From Pseudomonadota bacterium (GTDB lineage: Bacteria; Pseudomonadota; Alphaproteobacteria; Acetobacterales; Acetobacteraceae), in NCBI GenBank assembly GCA_021841985.1, contig JAKCCP010000009.1:1-27794 (forward strand): 27,794 nucleotides of DNA. The letters run 5' to 3'. A program made the translations under genes and the position numbers. The notes under the pieces were generated by a model. That model did no database searches and had not been told where the DNA came from. It was given only the letters and a program-made list of their open reading frames with translations. Positions 7,667 through 14,739 of the stretch are shown in pieces. Position 1 is the first letter of the stretch, and each line of letters opens with the position of its first letter.

Positions 7667-9232
7667 ATGCCAACACGCCTCGAACAACATTTCGGCGATC
7701 GGGTGTTGCGCTGCTTCACCCCGCGCCCGCCGAGCCTCAACGCCCTGCTCGACGCGGCTGTGGCGCGCCATCCGGCCGGCGAGGCGCTGGTCGCGGGCGC
7801 GCTCCGGCTCGACTATGCCGGGCTGGGGCGGGATGTGGAGCGGGTCGCGGCGGGGCTTGCGGCGCTGGGCATCGGGCGTGGCGACCGAGTGGCGATGCTG
7901 CTCGGCAACCGCGCCGAATTCGTGATTTTGCTTTTTGCCATCACCCGGCTCGGCGCCATCGCGGTGCCGATCTCGATCCGCGAGCAGCTTCCGGGGATCA
8001 CCTATCTGCTCGGCCATTGCGGGGCGGCGCTGATTGTTTTCGAGGACGATCTCGCGGCGCGCTTGCCCGCCGCGGCAGACGTGCCGGATCTTCGCCGGCG
8101 CGTCGCGATGGGTGATTTCGCCCGCCTGCGCGGCGATGGCCCCGCTCCCGCGGTCGCGGTGGCGGAAGAAGACGTGGCGCTGCTGCTCTACACCTCCGGC
8201 ACCACCGGGCGGCCGAAAGGGGCGATGCTCACCCATCTCGGCCTCGTCCATTCGGTGCTGCACAGCGCGGCGGCGCTCGACCTGACCAGCGCCGATCGCG
8301 CCATCGTCGCGGTGCCGATGAGCCATGTCACCGGCATCGTGCCGCTGATCGCGGCGATGGTCCATGTCGCGGGCACGCTGATCGTGCTGGAAAATTTCAA
8401 GGCGCGGGTTTTTCTCGACCTCGCGGTGCGCGAGCGGCTGACCTATACCGTGCTGGTGCCGGCGATGTATGCGCTGTGCCTGCGCGAGCCGGATTTCGCT
8501 GCCCATGACCTTGCTTCCTGGCGCATCGGCGCCTTCGGCGGCGCGCCGATGCCCGAGGCCACCATCGCCCGGCTCGCCGAGACGCTGCCGGCGCTCAGCC
8601 TGGTCAACGCCTATGGCGCGACCGAGACGACCTCACCCGCGACCTTCCTGCCGCTCGGTGCGATCGCGGCGCACCCCGAAAGCGTCGGGCGGGCGGTGAC
8701 CTGCGGCGAGATCGTCGTCATGGACGAGGCCGCGCGCGAGGTCGCGCCCGACGAGGTGGGCGAGCTTTGGATCCGCGGGCCGATGGTGGTGCCAGGCTAT
8801 TGGAACGATGAGGCGGCGACACGCGCCGGCTTCACCGCCGGGTTCTGGCGCTCCGGCGATATCGGCGCGGTCGATGCCGAGGGCTATGTGCGCGTTCTCG
8901 ACCGCAGCAAGGACATGATCAATCGCGGCGGCTACAAGGTATTCTCGGTCGAGGTCGAGAACGCGCTCAGCGCCCATGCGGGGGTGTTGGAGGCGGCGGT
9001 GATCGGGGTGCCCTGCCCGGTGCTCGGCGAGCGCGTGCACGCCGTCATCCAGCCGCGCGCGGCGGGCCTCGGCGCCGAAACCCTCAGGGCGCATTGCGCG
9101 GGCCTGCTCGCCGATTACAAGGTGCCGGATTTTTTCACCTTTATCGCGGAGCCACTGCCCCGCAACGCCAACGGCAAGATACAGAAGCGTGAATTGCGCA
9201 GTCGCATTGTCGCCGCGCCGTCGCGCGGCTAA
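7667..9232 (+). CDS. AMP-forming acyl-CoA synthetase / adenylate-forming ligase
   Basis: A 521-residue class I adenylate-forming enzyme that activates a carboxylic acid with ATP to an acyl-AMP and then a thioester, usually with CoA. Seen: P-loop YTSGTTGRPKGAMLTH (175-190), A5 motif NAYGATETT, hinge region with GYVRVLDRSKDMINRGGYK, and catalytic Lys504 in NANGKIQK. The length and the GYK/NRGG signatures fit medium- or long-chain fatty acyl, or aryl, CoA ligases, but substrate cannot be read from the sequence. The ATG at 7667 has a good ribosome site (GGGGAGGA). Cotranscription with the upstream reductase is likely. A hairpin sits on the stop codon. Confidence 0.9.
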   Translation: MPTRLEQHFGDRVLRCFTPRPPSLNALLDAAVARHPAGEALVAGALRLDYAGLGRDVERVAAGLAALGIGRGDRVAMLLGNRAEFVILLFAITRLGAIAVPISIREQLPGITYLLGHCGAALIVFEDDLAARLPAAADVPDLRRRVAMGDFARLRGDGPAPAVAVAEEDVALLLYTSGTTGRPKGAMLTHLGLVHSVLHSAAALDLTSADRAIVAVPMSHVTGIVPLIAAMVHVAGTLIVLENFKARVFLDLAVRERLTYTVLVPAMYALCLREPDFAAHDLASWRIGAFGGAPMPEATIARLAETLPALSLVNAYGATETTSPATFLPLGAIAAHPESVGRAVTCGEIVVMDEAAREVAPDEVGELWIRGPMVVPGYWNDEAATRAGFTAGFWRSGDIGAVDAEGYVRVLDRSKDMINRGGYKVFSVEVENALSAHAGVLEAAVIGVPCPVLGERVHAVIQPRAAGLGAETLRAHCAGLLADYKVPDFFTFIAEPLPRNANGKIQKRELRSRIVAAPSRG

Positions 9233-9242
9233 CATTGTTTTT
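9212..9242 (+). terminator. Hairpin with T-rich tail at the end of the acyl-CoA ligase gene
   Basis: The stem GCCGCGC / GCGCGGC (9212-9218 and 9223-9229) is a perfect 7-bp pairing around CGTC. It ends at the TAA stop and is followed after eight bases by TTTTT. It resembles a rho-independent terminator or attenuator separating the ligase from the YbhB-like gene, though the T tract is further from the stem than usual. Confidence 0.5.
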
Positions 9243-9269
9243 CCGTCGTTTCAAGGGGGGAACAGAAAC

Positions 9270-9830
9270 ATGCACAAGAGAACGATCCTGGCGGCGGCCT
9301 TGGGGGGCGGGATGGCGCTCGCCGGGGCAGCGCGGGCGGACGGTTTTACGCTCACCAGTCCCGATATCAGCGAGGGCGGCACCATCCAGAACGAGCAGGT
9401 GTTCAACGCCTTTGGCTGCACCGGGCAGAATATTTCGCCACGCCTTGCCTGGTCGGGTGCGCCGGCCAACACCAAGAGCTTCGCGCTCACCATCTACGAC
9501 CCCGACGCGCCGACGGGCAGCGGCTTCTGGCACTGGGTGGTGTTCAACATCCCCGCCAATGTCAACGCGCTTGCCAAGAACGCCGGTGATGCGCGGCAGC
9601 GCAGGCTGCCCAAGGGGGCGATCCAGAGCCGCACCGATTACGGCATCGCCGGCTATGGCGGCCCCTGCCCGCCACCGGGCGACAAGCCGCACCGCTACAT
9701 CATCACGCTGCACGCGGTCGATGTCGAAAAATTGCCGCTCGATAAGAACACCTCAGCCGCCGTGGTCGGGTTCAACCTGCATTACCACACCATCGCCACC
9801 GCCACGCTGACCGGGCTCTACGGCCGCTGA
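9270..9830 (+). CDS. YbhB/YbcL (PEBP, Raf-kinase-inhibitor-like) protein with signal peptide
   Basis: A 186-residue member of the phosphatidylethanolamine-binding-protein fold. Seen: a Sec-type signal peptide MHKRTILAAALGGGMALAGA with likely cleavage after ARA (about residue 23), then the PEBP signatures LTIYDPDAPTGSGFWHWVV (the DPDAP and HW residues form the anion-binding pocket) and YGGPCPPPGDKPHRYIITL. The physiological ligand of bacterial members is not established. I chose ATG 9270 because AAGGGGGG lies just upstream and the signal peptide starts there; the frame extends 27 codons further back into the ligase gene. The 3' end overlaps, antisense, the proposed small basic protein at 9753-9971. 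Confidence 0.9.
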   Translation: MHKRTILAAALGGGMALAGAARADGFTLTSPDISEGGTIQNEQVFNAFGCTGQNISPRLAWSGAPANTKSFALTIYDPDAPTGSGFWHWVVFNIPANVNALAKNAGDARQRRLPKGAIQSRTDYGIAGYGGPCPPPGDKPHRYIITLHAVDVEKLPLDKNTSAAVVGFNLHYHTIATATLTGLYGR

Positions 9831-9971
9831 ATCAGCCTCGCGGGCGCGGCGTTGGGCTTTGCGTTTGAGCAAATTGGCGCGCAAGGATGCGGCCTCACGC
9901 TCGGCGCGGGCCTGGCGGGCGGCGTGGGTTTCGGATGTGGTCCGGGGAGAGGATGGGGGCACTCTGCTCAT
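9753..9971 (-). CDS. Small basic Ala/Arg-rich protein (72 aa), probable
   Basis: Unassigned small protein. The central part reads as one charged helix: ARQARAEREAASLRANLLKR, then KAQRRAREAD. From memory this resembles short hypothetical proteins annotated in many alphaproteobacteria with an ALRxNLxRRKAQxRAR core; I cannot confirm this without a search. ATG at 9971; a TTG five codons upstream is the alternative. The last roughly 26 codons overlap, antisense, the 3' end of the YbhB-like gene, so the true ancestral C-terminus may be shorter. No strong ribosome site is visible. It lies downstream of the phasin on the same strand, beyond a hairpin. No function can be proposed beyond a possible nucleic-acid or protein contact through its basic helix. 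Confidence 0.5.
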   Translation of the reverse strand: MSRVPPSSPRTTSETHAARQARAEREAASLRANLLKRKAQRRAREADSAAVEPGQRGGGDGVVMQVEPDHGG

Positions 9972-10031
9972 CGCGGCAGGAAGCAAGCGCGTCGGTGGCG
10001 CGTCAAGTGCGGGGGCCGGGAAGGTCCCGCA

Positions 10032-10055
10032 TGGCGCGGGCTTGCGCCCGCGCCA
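10032..10055 (-). terminator. Perfect 10-bp hairpin downstream of the phasin gene
   Basis: TGGCGCGGGC (10032-10041) and GCCCGCGCCA (10046-10055) pair perfectly around TTGC, 17 bases past the phasin stop on the minus strand. No U tract follows, so it may act as an mRNA-stabilising or rho-assisted end rather than a classical intrinsic terminator. Confidence 0.5.
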
Positions 10056-10072
10056 CAGGGGGATACGCGTGA

Positions 10073-10639
10073 TCAGGCGGTCTTGGCGAACTGATCGACC
10101 GCGAGCGTGAGGCGCGCCATGAGCGGCGCGGCGGCCTGCTCGGCGAGCTTGAAAGACGCGTCGGTCAGGCGGCCGGCTTCGGCGACCGTCTTCTCCATCG
10201 CGCTCCGCGCCAGATTGGTGTGCAGATCGACCGCGTCCTTGACCGACTTGACGCCGGCGAGCGCCTTGAATACGCCCATCGTCTCGTCCATCTGCGCCTG
10301 CGCGGTGGCGGCGAACTGCTTCGAGAGATCCTGCAGCCCAGCGGCCCAGATCTGGCTCGACTTCACCAGCGCCTCGACATTACCCTGGCCGAAGGACACG
10401 AAATCCTGGGCCACGTTGACTGCCTTGTCCATCTGATCCTTCATCGGAAACTCCATCTTTGCGAAAGCGGCACGCGCCGCGGAATTGACGAAAGCGACCT
10501 GCGCCGCTGGCTTATGGCCCTGATCCGTCGTAACAGCCGGGTCCGCTGCTGTGGATCCGGCGATCCGTTCGGCCTGCGCCTCGATCACCAGATCCTTGGC
10601 GGCCGTTTCGGCCGCCGCAATTTTTGGCTTCACCGCCAC
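10073..10639 (-). CDS. phaP: Phasin family protein (PHA granule-associated)
   Basis: A 188-residue, cysteine-free, helix-rich protein of the Phasin_2 type. The N-terminal 60 residues are Ala-rich and disordered-looking. From about residue 63 (MEFPMKDQMDKAVN) the protein has the phasin pattern of long amphipathic helices (NVEALVKSSQIWAAGLQDLS, then AALAG, AGRLTDASFKLAEQ). Phasins coat polyhydroxyalkanoate granules in the cytoplasm and affect their size and number. The start is GTG 10639, with AAGGAG seven bases upstream. The upstream region carries a perfect palindrome resembling a PhaR operator, which suggests phasin expression responds to polymer accumulation. No synthase gene is in the window. 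Confidence 0.88.
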   Translation of the reverse strand: MAVKPKIAAAETAAKDLVIEAQAERIAGSTAADPAVTTDQGHKPAAQVAFVNSAARAAFAKMEFPMKDQMDKAVNVAQDFVSFGQGNVEALVKSSQIWAAGLQDLSKQFAATAQAQMDETMGVFKALAGVKSVKDAVDLHTNLARSAMEKTVAEAGRLTDASFKLAEQAAAPLMARLTLAVDQFAKTA

Positions 10640-10729
10640 TTGGCATCTCCTTGACTTTTCGGCGGACCGGCTGTCGAGGCGGGCAGCGTGATTACGACGG
10701 CCCTTGGGAATTTTCTCGGTCGATCCGCT

Positions 10730-10744
10730 TGTTGCACTGCAACA
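10730..10744. promoter_or_regulatory. PhaR-like operator, perfect inverted repeat
   Basis: TGTTGCACTGCAACA is a perfect palindrome of 7-bp arms around one base. PhaR repressors of PHA metabolism are known to bind TGC/GCA-rich palindromes in front of phasin genes. This one lies 91 bases upstream of the phasin start, so autoregulation by a PhaR encoded elsewhere is a reasonable inference. Confidence 0.6.
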
Positions 10745-10783
10745 TGACGGATTTAGGCGGCGGATCGCGTCGAGTCAAGTGAA

Positions 10784-10798
10784 ATTGTGCGGCGCAAT
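10784..10798. promoter_or_regulatory. Second, imperfect PhaR-like palindrome
   Basis: ATTGTGCGGCGCAAT is palindromic at its outer four bases on each side and at GC/GC inside, with two mismatched pairs. It shares the TTG...CAA frame of the perfect site 54 bases away and may be a weaker half of a two-site operator, or chance. Confidence 0.3.
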
Positions 10799-11062
10799 AA
10801 AATATTCTTGGGCGCATTCATCACAACCTGGCGAGCAGGATCATGCGACGCCCTCGCCTGAAAGTTTGCAAAAGAAGGCTCTCGCGCCGCGGAATCGATC
10901 AAAAGATCAATATCTTCGGAGGCCAGCCCATTGCAAGTTCGCTGGCTTTCCCGGCCCCGACGCCTGGTGGAATTTTCTCGTCGGTTCCTCGACGACGCCG
11001 AAAGCCGGGGCGAAAATCATTCCTTAACCCATTCAAATCCACACTGTTTCGGAATTTTCGCC

Positions 11063-11092
11063 TGGACAGGACGCGGCGCCCGCCGCTAGAGT
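11063..11092 (+). promoter_or_regulatory. Possible promoter of the D,D-carboxypeptidase gene
   Basis: TGGACA (11063-11068), 18-base spacer, TAGAGT (11087-11092). This matches five and four of six consensus positions and would start transcription near 11099, about 25 bases before the ATG. A weak prediction by eye. Confidence 0.3.
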
Positions 11093-11123
11093 TCGCCGGC
11101 GCGAGGGAAGGGGGTGGTTGGCC

Positions 11124-12359
11124 ATGGCGGTCGAGACACATGGCATTCGGCCGCAACGGGTCTTGCGGCATCCCGGTGTGCGGTTTGTGTTCATGCGCAC
11201 GCTGGCCACGCTGGTAGTGGTGACGCTGGTGGTGGCGGTGGCGCCATATGCCGCGCACGCGCAGGTCGGCTCGGAGCGCTACAGCTCGCTCGTGATCGAC
11301 GCCGAAACGGGCCGGGTGCTGTCGGCTGCCAATCCCGATGCGGAGCGCTACCCCGCGAGCCTTACCAAGATGATGACGCTCTATCTCGCCTTCGAAGCGC
11401 TGCGCGACCGGCGCGTCACCGCCGCGCAACTCGTGCCGGTTTCCGCCCACGCGGCGGCGCAGGCGCCCTCCAAGCTCGGGCTCGTGCCCGGCATGCGCCT
11501 CTCGGTCGAGCAGGCAATTCTCGCGCTCGTCACCAAATCCGCCAACGATGCCGCCGCTGCCCTCGGCGAAACCCTTGGCGGTTCGGAGGAAGGGTTCGCG
11601 CAGATGATGACGCTCCGCGCCCGCGCGCTGGGCATGACCCACACCACCTTCCGCAACGCCTCCGGTCTGCCCGATGCCGAACAAGTCACCACCGCGCGCG
11701 ATCTCGCCATCCTCGCCCGCCACCTGATCCAGGATTTCCCCGATCAATATCGCTATTTCAGCGTGCCGGGTTTCGTTTTCCATGGCCGGATGATCCCCAA
11801 CCATGACCATATGTTGACCACCTACGGGGGCGCGGATGGCATCAAGACCGGCTATACCGAGGCGGCCGGCCATAATCTCGTGACCAGCGCGGTGCGCGGC
11901 AATATCCGGCTGATCGGCGTGGTGCTCGGCGCTGCCTCGAACAGTGAGCGCGATATCCACATGGCAGCCCTTCTGGATCAGGGCTTCGCCGAACTCGGCG
12001 CGCCGCCCGCCGGATTTGCCGTGGCCAGGCTCGGCGGCTTCGTCGGCACCGCGCATGCCGCAACCCTGCCGGCGGGGCTGCGCGCGCATAACCCGACGCA
12101 AACGCGGCTGGCGGCGCTGCATTGGCGCCAGCGCCATGGCCGGCTGGTGCGCCAGGCGGCGATCCACGCCACGGGTGGACACGGCAGCCTCCACACCACC
12201 CATGCCGCGCTTCCGCCGCCCCATGCGGGCGCGGCTAACAAGCCGCTCACGCGTGCGGGGGTGATCCATGCGCATGCCTGCGGCGGGCATGCGAAACCCG
12301 CCTGCAAACCCGCGACCGCGCACGCTTCCAGGAAAGTCACCACTATCGCGAGCGGCTAG
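11124..12359 (+). CDS. Serine-type D-Ala-D-Ala carboxypeptidase (peptidase S11, PBP5/6-like) with His-rich tail
   Basis: A 411-residue periplasmic penicillin-binding protein that trims the terminal D-Ala of peptidoglycan stem peptides. Seen: an N-terminal basic stretch, a hydrophobic signal segment MRTLATLVVVTLVVAVAPYA cleaved after AHA (about residue 46), the active-site SLTK (79-82), SAN (139-141) and KTG (241-243). ATG 11124 is preceded by GGAAGGGGG; the internal ATG at the signal core is an alternative but has no ribosome site. After the S11 domain there is no SPOR or clear beta-sandwich domain. Instead the last 90 or so residues are basic and carry about 12 histidines and two cysteines (for example IHAHACGGHAKPACK). 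This tail is unusual and could bind metal or the cell wall. The function of the catalytic part is secure. Confidence 0.92.
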   Translation: MAVETHGIRPQRVLRHPGVRFVFMRTLATLVVVTLVVAVAPYAAHAQVGSERYSSLVIDAETGRVLSAANPDAERYPASLTKMMTLYLAFEALRDRRVTAAQLVPVSAHAAAQAPSKLGLVPGMRLSVEQAILALVTKSANDAAAALGETLGGSEEGFAQMMTLRARALGMTHTTFRNASGLPDAEQVTTARDLAILARHLIQDFPDQYRYFSVPGFVFHGRMIPNHDHMLTTYGGADGIKTGYTEAAGHNLVTSAVRGNIRLIGVVLGAASNSERDIHMAALLDQGFAELGAPPAGFAVARLGGFVGTAHAATLPAGLRAHNPTQTRLAALHWRQRHGRLVRQAAIHATGGHGSLHTTHAALPPPHAGAANKPLTRAGVIHAHACGGHAKPACKPATAHASRKVTTIASG

Positions 12360-12488
12360 CGCCAGGGCGCGAATAAATCACCGCTCCGACCGGCGTTGGG
12401 TGTATTATGCCTCTGGGATGCGCGATCCGCTCCCGGCACGAGAGCGGTGCGACCCGAGCAATGCCGCAATGGCTTGGGAGAAACGCCG

Positions 12489-13355
12489 ATGGCTATTCAA
12501 AACCCGATTGTATGGGGCTGGGAACAGGTCCGTGACGCGACGCATAGCGTTGGCTCGGCCCCAGCTGAGGAATACTGGCAGGCTCCGGCCGAGCCGCTCG
12601 GCGCGCTCGTGGTGCGCCGGATCGGACTTGCCGATATCCGCGAGGCCCTGGTCAAGGGCGCCGCGGATTTTGCCGCCAATCGGACGGACGTGGTTTTCCT
12701 CTGCCTGATCTATCCGATCATCGGGTTGGTTATCGAGCGCGCGGCGCTGGGCTATGGCGCGCTGCACATGCTGTTCCCGCTGGCCTCGGGCTTCGCCATT
12801 CTCGGCCCGTTCCTCGCGATCGGCCTCTATGAAATCAGCCGGCGGCGGGAGCGCGGCGAGGAGAGCCGTTGGGTCTCGGGGTTCGGCGTGCTCCGCTCGC
12901 CCGCCATCGGCAAGATCGTGCTGCTGGGCGCGGGGTTGATCTTCATCGATCTCATCTGGCTCGCGCTGGCGCAACTGATTTTCGAACACACGCTCGGGCC
13001 GGCCGATCCCGCCTCGCTGCTGCTCTTTCTGCGCGCGGTATTCTTCACCCGTGCCGGCTGGGCGATGATCGTCCTCGGCGTACTCGTCGGGGGGGCGCTC
13101 GCAGCGTTGGCGCTCACCCTCGGCGTCGCGTCCTTTCCGCTGCTGCTGGATCGCAATGTGCCGCTTAATCTGGCGATGGCGACCTCGCTCCGGGTGGTTG
13201 CGGAAAACCGCCTGATGATGGCCGTCTGGGGGGCGATCGTCGCGGGCGGGCTGGTGCTTGGCGCGCTGCCCCTGCTGGTCGGGCTGATCGTCGTTTTGCC
13301 GATCCTTGGGCACGCGACCTGGCATCTCTACCGCGCCCTGGTGGCCGCGCCCTAG
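12489..13355 (+). CDS. DUF2189 multi-pass inner-membrane protein
   Basis: A 288-residue integral membrane protein of the DUF2189 family; the biochemical role is unknown. A cytoplasmic N-terminus of about 50 residues (ending VRRIGLADIREALVKGAADF) is followed by roughly six hydrophobic segments, including VVFLCLIYPIIGLVI, MLFPLASGFAILGPFLAIGL, IVLLGAGLIFIDLIWLALAQ, MIVLGVLVGGALAALALTLG and the final pair near AIVAGGLVLGALPLLVGLIV. The motif GPFLAIGLYEISRRRE after the second segment is characteristic of the family. ATG 12489 follows GGGAG; an upstream in-frame extension of 31 codons looks non-coding. It lies 129 bases downstream of the carboxypeptidase, possibly on its own transcript. Confidence 0.85.
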   Translation: MAIQNPIVWGWEQVRDATHSVGSAPAEEYWQAPAEPLGALVVRRIGLADIREALVKGAADFAANRTDVVFLCLIYPIIGLVIERAALGYGALHMLFPLASGFAILGPFLAIGLYEISRRRERGEESRWVSGFGVLRSPAIGKIVLLGAGLIFIDLIWLALAQLIFEHTLGPADPASLLLFLRAVFFTRAGWAMIVLGVLVGGALAALALTLGVASFPLLLDRNVPLNLAMATSLRVVAENRLMMAVWGAIVAGGLVLGALPLLVGLIVVLPILGHATWHLYRALVAAP

Positions 13356-13605
13356 CCCTCGCCGCGGCTTTTCCGCGAGCCGAATCGGCTTCACGCGGTT
13401 ACCCTGGGGAAAAATCCCTATGCGATCAGGGGGTCGGCATCCATGCGGGGCATGGAGTGAGGCCATCCGTCCTCGCAGGTTGGACGCGAAAAGGGTGCTC
13501 CTCAGGGCAATCGGGTGAAGCGTGTCTTGGAAGAGCCAGGGCCCCGCCCTTGCGGGGGTCCCAATGGAGGGTTGGAACGGCGCGAGGGCGTGCTTTTTCA
13601 AACTT
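13356..13605. other. Convergent intergenic region with hairpins
   Basis: About 250 bases between the DUF2189 gene and the end of the glycan operon. No gene is visible. It holds a perfect 7-bp hairpin (13440-13456, TCCATGC / GCATGGA around GGG) and a long bulged GC hairpin (13539-13562). Either could end transcription from one or both sides, but neither is followed by a clean T tract. Confidence 0.55.
13539..13562. terminator. Candidate bidirectional terminator hairpin
   Basis: GGGCCCCGC pairs with the downstream GCGGGGGTCCC through a stem with two single-base bulges around a CCTT loop. It is placed between convergent genes, 43 bases past the glycosyltransferase stop. It is not accompanied by a strong T run. 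Confidence 0.35.
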
Positions 13606-14739
13606 TCAGAGCATCCGGGTCGTGGCGGCGAGGGTAAGGACGCGGGCGGCGTTGCCGGCCCAGGTGTAGTTGCGCCGCGTGATCTCGGCTTGCGCCGCGG
13701 CGCCGAGTTGCTGGCGACGCAGCGGATCGGCGGCGAGGCGGAGGATGGCCTGCCACATGGCGCCTTGTTGTTGCGGGTCGAACAGCAGGGCAGTGCGTTC
13801 GTGCTCGAGGATTTCGCGGATATTGGGCTGATCAGGGGCAATGATCGCCCGTCCGGCGGCCATGTATTCGAAAATTTTGAGCGGCGAGGCGTAGGCCACG
13901 GCGCGCGGTTGCAAGGCGATATCGAAGCGGCTGATTTCCCCCGGCACGCCAGCGCGGTCGATCAGCCCGGTGAACCGCACGCGCTCGGCGATGCCAAGGG
14001 TTTTCGCCTGGGCTTCGAGCGCGGCGCGCGCCGGCCCATCGCCCACCACCCGGAGCAAGAGCGGGTTTTCCGGCGCGCGGGCCATTTCGGCGATGACGCC
14101 ATCGAGCCCGTGCCAATCGCGCACGAAGCCAACGAAGCCAAGTACAAGCGGGCGATCGGCGGCGAGATTTTCCGGCATCGGCGGAAAAGCGGCGGGATCA
14201 ATGCCATTCGGCGTAATGACGATCCGGGTGGGGGAAACGTTCTTGCGCGCGATCATCTCGCCGAGCACGCCGGTAACGGTAAAAACCCGGTCGGCGGCGC
14301 GCCATACCCAGGCTTCGAGGGCATGGGCGAGGCGGGCGAGCCGCAAGCCGCCGAAGCGGGTGCGTTCCTCGGCCAGCGGGGCGTTGACCTCGAGAAAGAA
14401 TGGCACGCCGCGCCGGCGGGCGAGCAGGGCGCCGGCGAGATAGAAAAGATTATAGCGCTCATAGATCAGATCGGGGTGAAAATCGCGGCAGGCCCGGCGG
14501 AGGCGGAGATAGGCGGGAATGTTGTAGGCCAGCTCGGCCAGTTCGGCGAGCGCGCCGGGCAGTACCCGGCGCAGCCGCGCGACCATCCGGCTCTCGCCGC
14601 CGAACCCCGCCTGCGCGTAAAATCCGGGGCCCACGACGCGCACCTCGGCGCCGGCGGCGCGCAGGGCCGCGATCATCTCCTCGACATGGACGCTCTGTCC
14701 GTCACGCGACTGGATGCGATGGCTATAGAGAATGCGCAT
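13606..14739 (-). CDS. Glycosyltransferase family 4 (GT-B fold)
   Basis: A 377-residue GT4-type transferase, cytoplasmic or peripheral to the inner membrane. The N-terminal donor/acceptor domain opens MRILYSHRIQSRDGQSVHVEE, with the glycine-rich loop partly replaced. The C-terminal nucleotide-sugar domain has TPNGIDPAAF, LVLGFVGFVRDWHGLD, VVGDGPARAALE and the E-x7-E region near FEYMAAGRAIIAPD. Sugar donor and acceptor cannot be inferred. It starts at ATG 14739, overlapping the acyltransferase gene by 17 bases. It is the last gene of a five-gene minus-strand operon that also contains a polysaccharide deacetylase and a second GT4, so a role in an exported or surface glycan is likely. Confidence 0.88.
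   Translation of the reverse strand: MRILYSHRIQSRDGQSVHVEEMIAALRAAGAEVRVVGPGFYAQAGFGGESRMVARLRRVLPGALAELAELAYNIPAYLRLRRACRDFHPDLIYERYNLFYLAGALLARRRGVPFFLEVNAPLAEERTRFGGLRLARLAHALEAWVWRAADRVFTVTGVLGEMIARKNVSPTRIVITPNGIDPAAFPPMPENLAADRPLVLGFVGFVRDWHGLDGVIAEMARAPENPLLLRVVGDGPARAALEAQAKTLGIAERVRFTGLIDRAGVPGEISRFDIALQPRAVAYASPLKIFEYMAAGRAIIAPDQPNIREILEHERTALLFDPQQQGAMWQAILRLAADPLRRQQLGAAAQAEITRRNYTWAGNAARVLTLAATTRML

Larger units (their letters stand above)
10640..11123. other. Divergent intergenic region between phasin and D,D-carboxypeptidase genes
   Basis: About 480 bases without a convincing gene; it is visibly more AT-rich than the surroundings. It holds the PhaR-like palindrome (10730-10744), a weaker related palindrome (10784-10798), three copies of GGAATTTTC (10707, 10969 and 11051) and a possible promoter for the carboxypeptidase gene. 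The open frames crossing it have no recognisable protein character. Confidence 0.7.

Noticed and set aside
6521..8506. Very long minus-strand open frame continuing upstream of tsaE (over 600 codons)
   Set aside because: It is wholly antisense to the reductase and acyl-CoA ligase genes, which carry full catalytic motifs. Its translation has no family signature, and it is expected from GC-rich codon bias.
12405..13841. 478-codon minus-strand open frame
   Set aside because: Antisense to the DUF2189 membrane protein and to intergenic DNA; no recognisable protein.
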